DNA of 64,000 nt. It comes from Ureibacillus thermophilus (lineage in GTDB: Bacteria; Bacillota; Bacilli; Bacillales_A; Planococcaceae). A model generated the notes under the pieces. That model had not been told where the DNA came from and ran no database searches. It worked only from the letters and a program-made list of their open reading frames with translations. Position 1 is the first letter of the stretch; each line of letters starts with the position of its first letter. The DNA lies in assembly GCF_042657185.1 (NCBI RefSeq), contig NZ_JBHSNN010000012.1, one strand, 5' to 3'. Of this stretch, positions 62,884 to 64,000 are shown one piece after another. Made by a program: the position numbers and the translations under genes.

Positions 62884-63300
62884 TTAACGGACAATAAACA
62901 CATCATATTTTGAATTTCGAACGATGCGCTCCGCTACAGAACCAACCACCAATTTTTCTAGTCTATTCAAACCTGTTGCACCGCAGACGATTAAATCAGT
63001 TTCAAGGTTCGTTAAAACGGACTTGGCCGCTCCTTCTTTTACTAGTATTTCTACATTTGCAACTCCAGCTTTTTCAGCTTCTTCTTTCATTTTTGCTAAC
63101 TCATCTTCCGCTTTCTCTCTCAATTCAGCAGCATATTTTAAATCATAAGCGGCAATAGAACCAAACGTTTTTGTATCTACCACATGGACAATCGATAATG
63201 CGGCTTGATTCATCTTTGCCAGCTCCACCGCTTTTTGAAAAGCCTTTTTTGATCCTTCAGAAAAATCAATCGCAACAGCAATTTTTTTATACATTCCCAT
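62884..63300 (-). CDS. Universal stress protein (UspA family)
   Basis: The 138-residue protein has the UspA fold: KKIAVAIDFSEGSKKAFQKAVELA, then VVDTKTFGS, and a C-terminal CGATGLNRLEKLVVGSVAERIVRNSKYDVFIVR with the G-2x-G-9x-G-S nucleotide motif, so ATP binding is likely. ATG 63300 is spaced correctly from AAAGGAGTGG; GTG 63309 is inside it. Confidence 0.93.
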   Translation of the reverse strand: MGMYKKIAVAIDFSEGSKKAFQKAVELAKMNQAALSIVHVVDTKTFGSIAAYDLKYAAELREKAEDELAKMKEEAEKAGVANVEILVKEGAAKSVLTNLETDLIVCGATGLNRLEKLVVGSVAERIVRNSKYDVFIVR

Positions 63301-63406
63301 TTTTTCCACTCCTTTATCTTTTTCTCTATTTTATCAAAAATTTTACAAAATTTATATAGAAAATTCATAAATTTTCTCGTTCGGTACTTTTTAAGCTAAT
63401 CCATGT

Positions 63407-63637
63407 TCAAATGAGCTTTGCCGATTTTTTCAGCTGTGCAAAACAATCATCCATCTGAACACATTCCGTACGATGAAAAGTAAATTTATTTTCATAATCA
63501 TCTACAATCATATATTCAAAACTATCTGGATATTCATGAAGTTCATCGATGAATTTTTGATATTTATATTGCTGCAAATAAACTACCTTTCTTCCTTCAA
63601 TCCTTTCACCTTCTTGAACCGACCGGGAAGTAAGCGC
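63407..63637 (-). pseudogene. Open-frame remnant lacking a good start
   Basis: A minus-strand frame of 76 codons contains YLQQYKYQKFIDELHEYPDSF and MIVDDYENKFTFHRTECVQM, and ends at 63407. It has a plausible protein composition but no ATG or GTG near its 5' end and no ribosome-binding site. An intergenic gene relic or a short gene with a TTG start is possible. I do not recognise a family. Confidence 0.35.
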
Positions 63638-63643
63638 TTACAA
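63629..63643. promoter_or_regulatory. Candidate catabolite-responsive element (cre)
   Basis: On the minus strand TTGTAAGCGCTTACT fits the cre consensus WTGNAANCGNWNNCW at every defined position, centred on GTAAGCGCTTAC. The regulated gene is unclear: the remnant at 63407 or the yjcZ-like gene at 63794, whose start is 151 bases away. This is a pattern match only. Confidence 0.5.
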
Positions 63644-63793
63644 AATAAAAATCAATCGATTGAATTTTATTTAATCATGAGGTTATCAATAAAACCGATG
63701 ATACTTAACCAATTTCACACTAATTCCGCATTTGTACCATATATCAACAAAAATCCACCATACATTAAATATGAAAAAAGGGGGTGAAAGGAT

Positions 63794-63916
63794 ATGTCTT
63801 CTAACTACGGCTCTGTTGGAGGATACTACGGCAATAAGTGCGACTTTGTTTTACTTGTAGTTCTCTTTATTCTTCTCATCATTGTGGGAACAAACTACAA
63901 AGGTTACGGCTATTAA
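63794..63916 (+). CDS. YjcZ-family small membrane protein
   Basis: A 40-residue protein: Gly/Tyr/Ser-rich N-terminus (SSNYGSVGGYYGNKC), one membrane segment (DFVLLVVLFILLIIVG), and a short tail TNYKGYGY. The YjcZ/sporulation-protein family has this exact layout. ATG 63794 is preceded by GGGGGTGAAAGG. Expression in sporulation is inferred from the family. Confidence 0.88.
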   Translation: MSSNYGSVGGYYGNKCDFVLLVVLFILLIIVGTNYKGYGY

Positions 63917-63968
63917 TACCCCTTGCTGCTTTCACTTTCCGCCATGAATTCCACTTACTGACTTTATT

Positions 63969-64000
63969 ACGACCTAAAGCAACGTCTTTAGGTCGTTTTT
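63969..64000 (+). terminator. yjcZ-like gene terminator
   Basis: ACGACCTAAAG pairs with CTTTAGGTCGT (loop CAACGT region) and ends in a T-run at the window edge. Confidence 0.8.

Noticed and set aside
1..64000. CRISPR array, tRNA or rRNA genes
   Set aside because: No regularly spaced direct repeats and no tRNA- or rRNA-like segments were recognised on either strand.

Overview
The window is a stretch of low-GC Firmicute chromosome from an endospore former. Gene order follows the Bacillus subtilis relA-apt-recJ-secDF ... ruvAB ... pheAB-obg-spo0B ... minCD-mreBCD ... valS ... hemAXCDBL-ysxC-lon-clpX-tig region. Sporulation genes (spoVB, safA, spo0B, spoIVFA/FB, spoVID, a yjcZ-like gene) place it in Bacillales. 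A SpoVID without LysM, a SpoIVFB without a CBS domain and an S-layer-homology protein suggest a Lysinibacillus/Ureibacillus-like (Planococcaceae) relative; this assignment is inference, not read from a marker gene. Nearly all genes lie on the minus strand.

Layout. 1-222: 5' end of a group II (IIC-like) intron directly behind the dtd terminator. 223-8925: dtd, relA, apt, recJ, secDF, comN. 9019-10536: spoVB on the plus strand. 10507-16907: DUF421 gene, yajC, tgt, queA, ruvB, ruvA and a kinase-like gene. 16908-18814: safA and the divergent niacin repressor niaR. 18859-24172: an accessory island with an IS3 relic, bioY, an acyl-CoA ligase, a frameshifted thiolase and two hotdog-fold dehydratase genes, bounded by imperfect inverted repeats. 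24184-35306: a DCC-family gene, pheA, pheB, obg, spo0B, rpmA-prp-rplU with its L21 leader, spoIVFB/FA, minDC, mreDCB. 35660-43541: radC, maf, a spoIIB-position gene, two tandem folC paralogues, and valS with a T-box leader. 43542-51114: a small membrane protein, short spoVID, and hemLBDCXA. 51671-54304: an inserted pair of secreted or S-layer genes. 54510-64000: ysxC, lonA, clpX, tig, a TPR protein, a stand-alone DnaA-domain-I-like protein, a MaoC protein, a universal stress protein and a yjcZ-like gene.

Three copies of a roughly 275-bp structured intergenic element (11220, 27910, about 51331) and two of a roughly 145-bp hairpin element (11503, 44676) punctuate the core genes. The core covers translation quality control, stringent response, purine salvage, recombination, protein export, queuosine tRNA modification, phenylalanine and heme synthesis, cell shape and division-site control, sporulation and proteolysis. 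The most novel material is the biotin-linked acyl-CoA island with its 19-bp perfect promoter palindrome, the stand-alone DnaA-domain-I-like protein, and the repeat families. No tRNA, rRNA or CRISPR array was seen.
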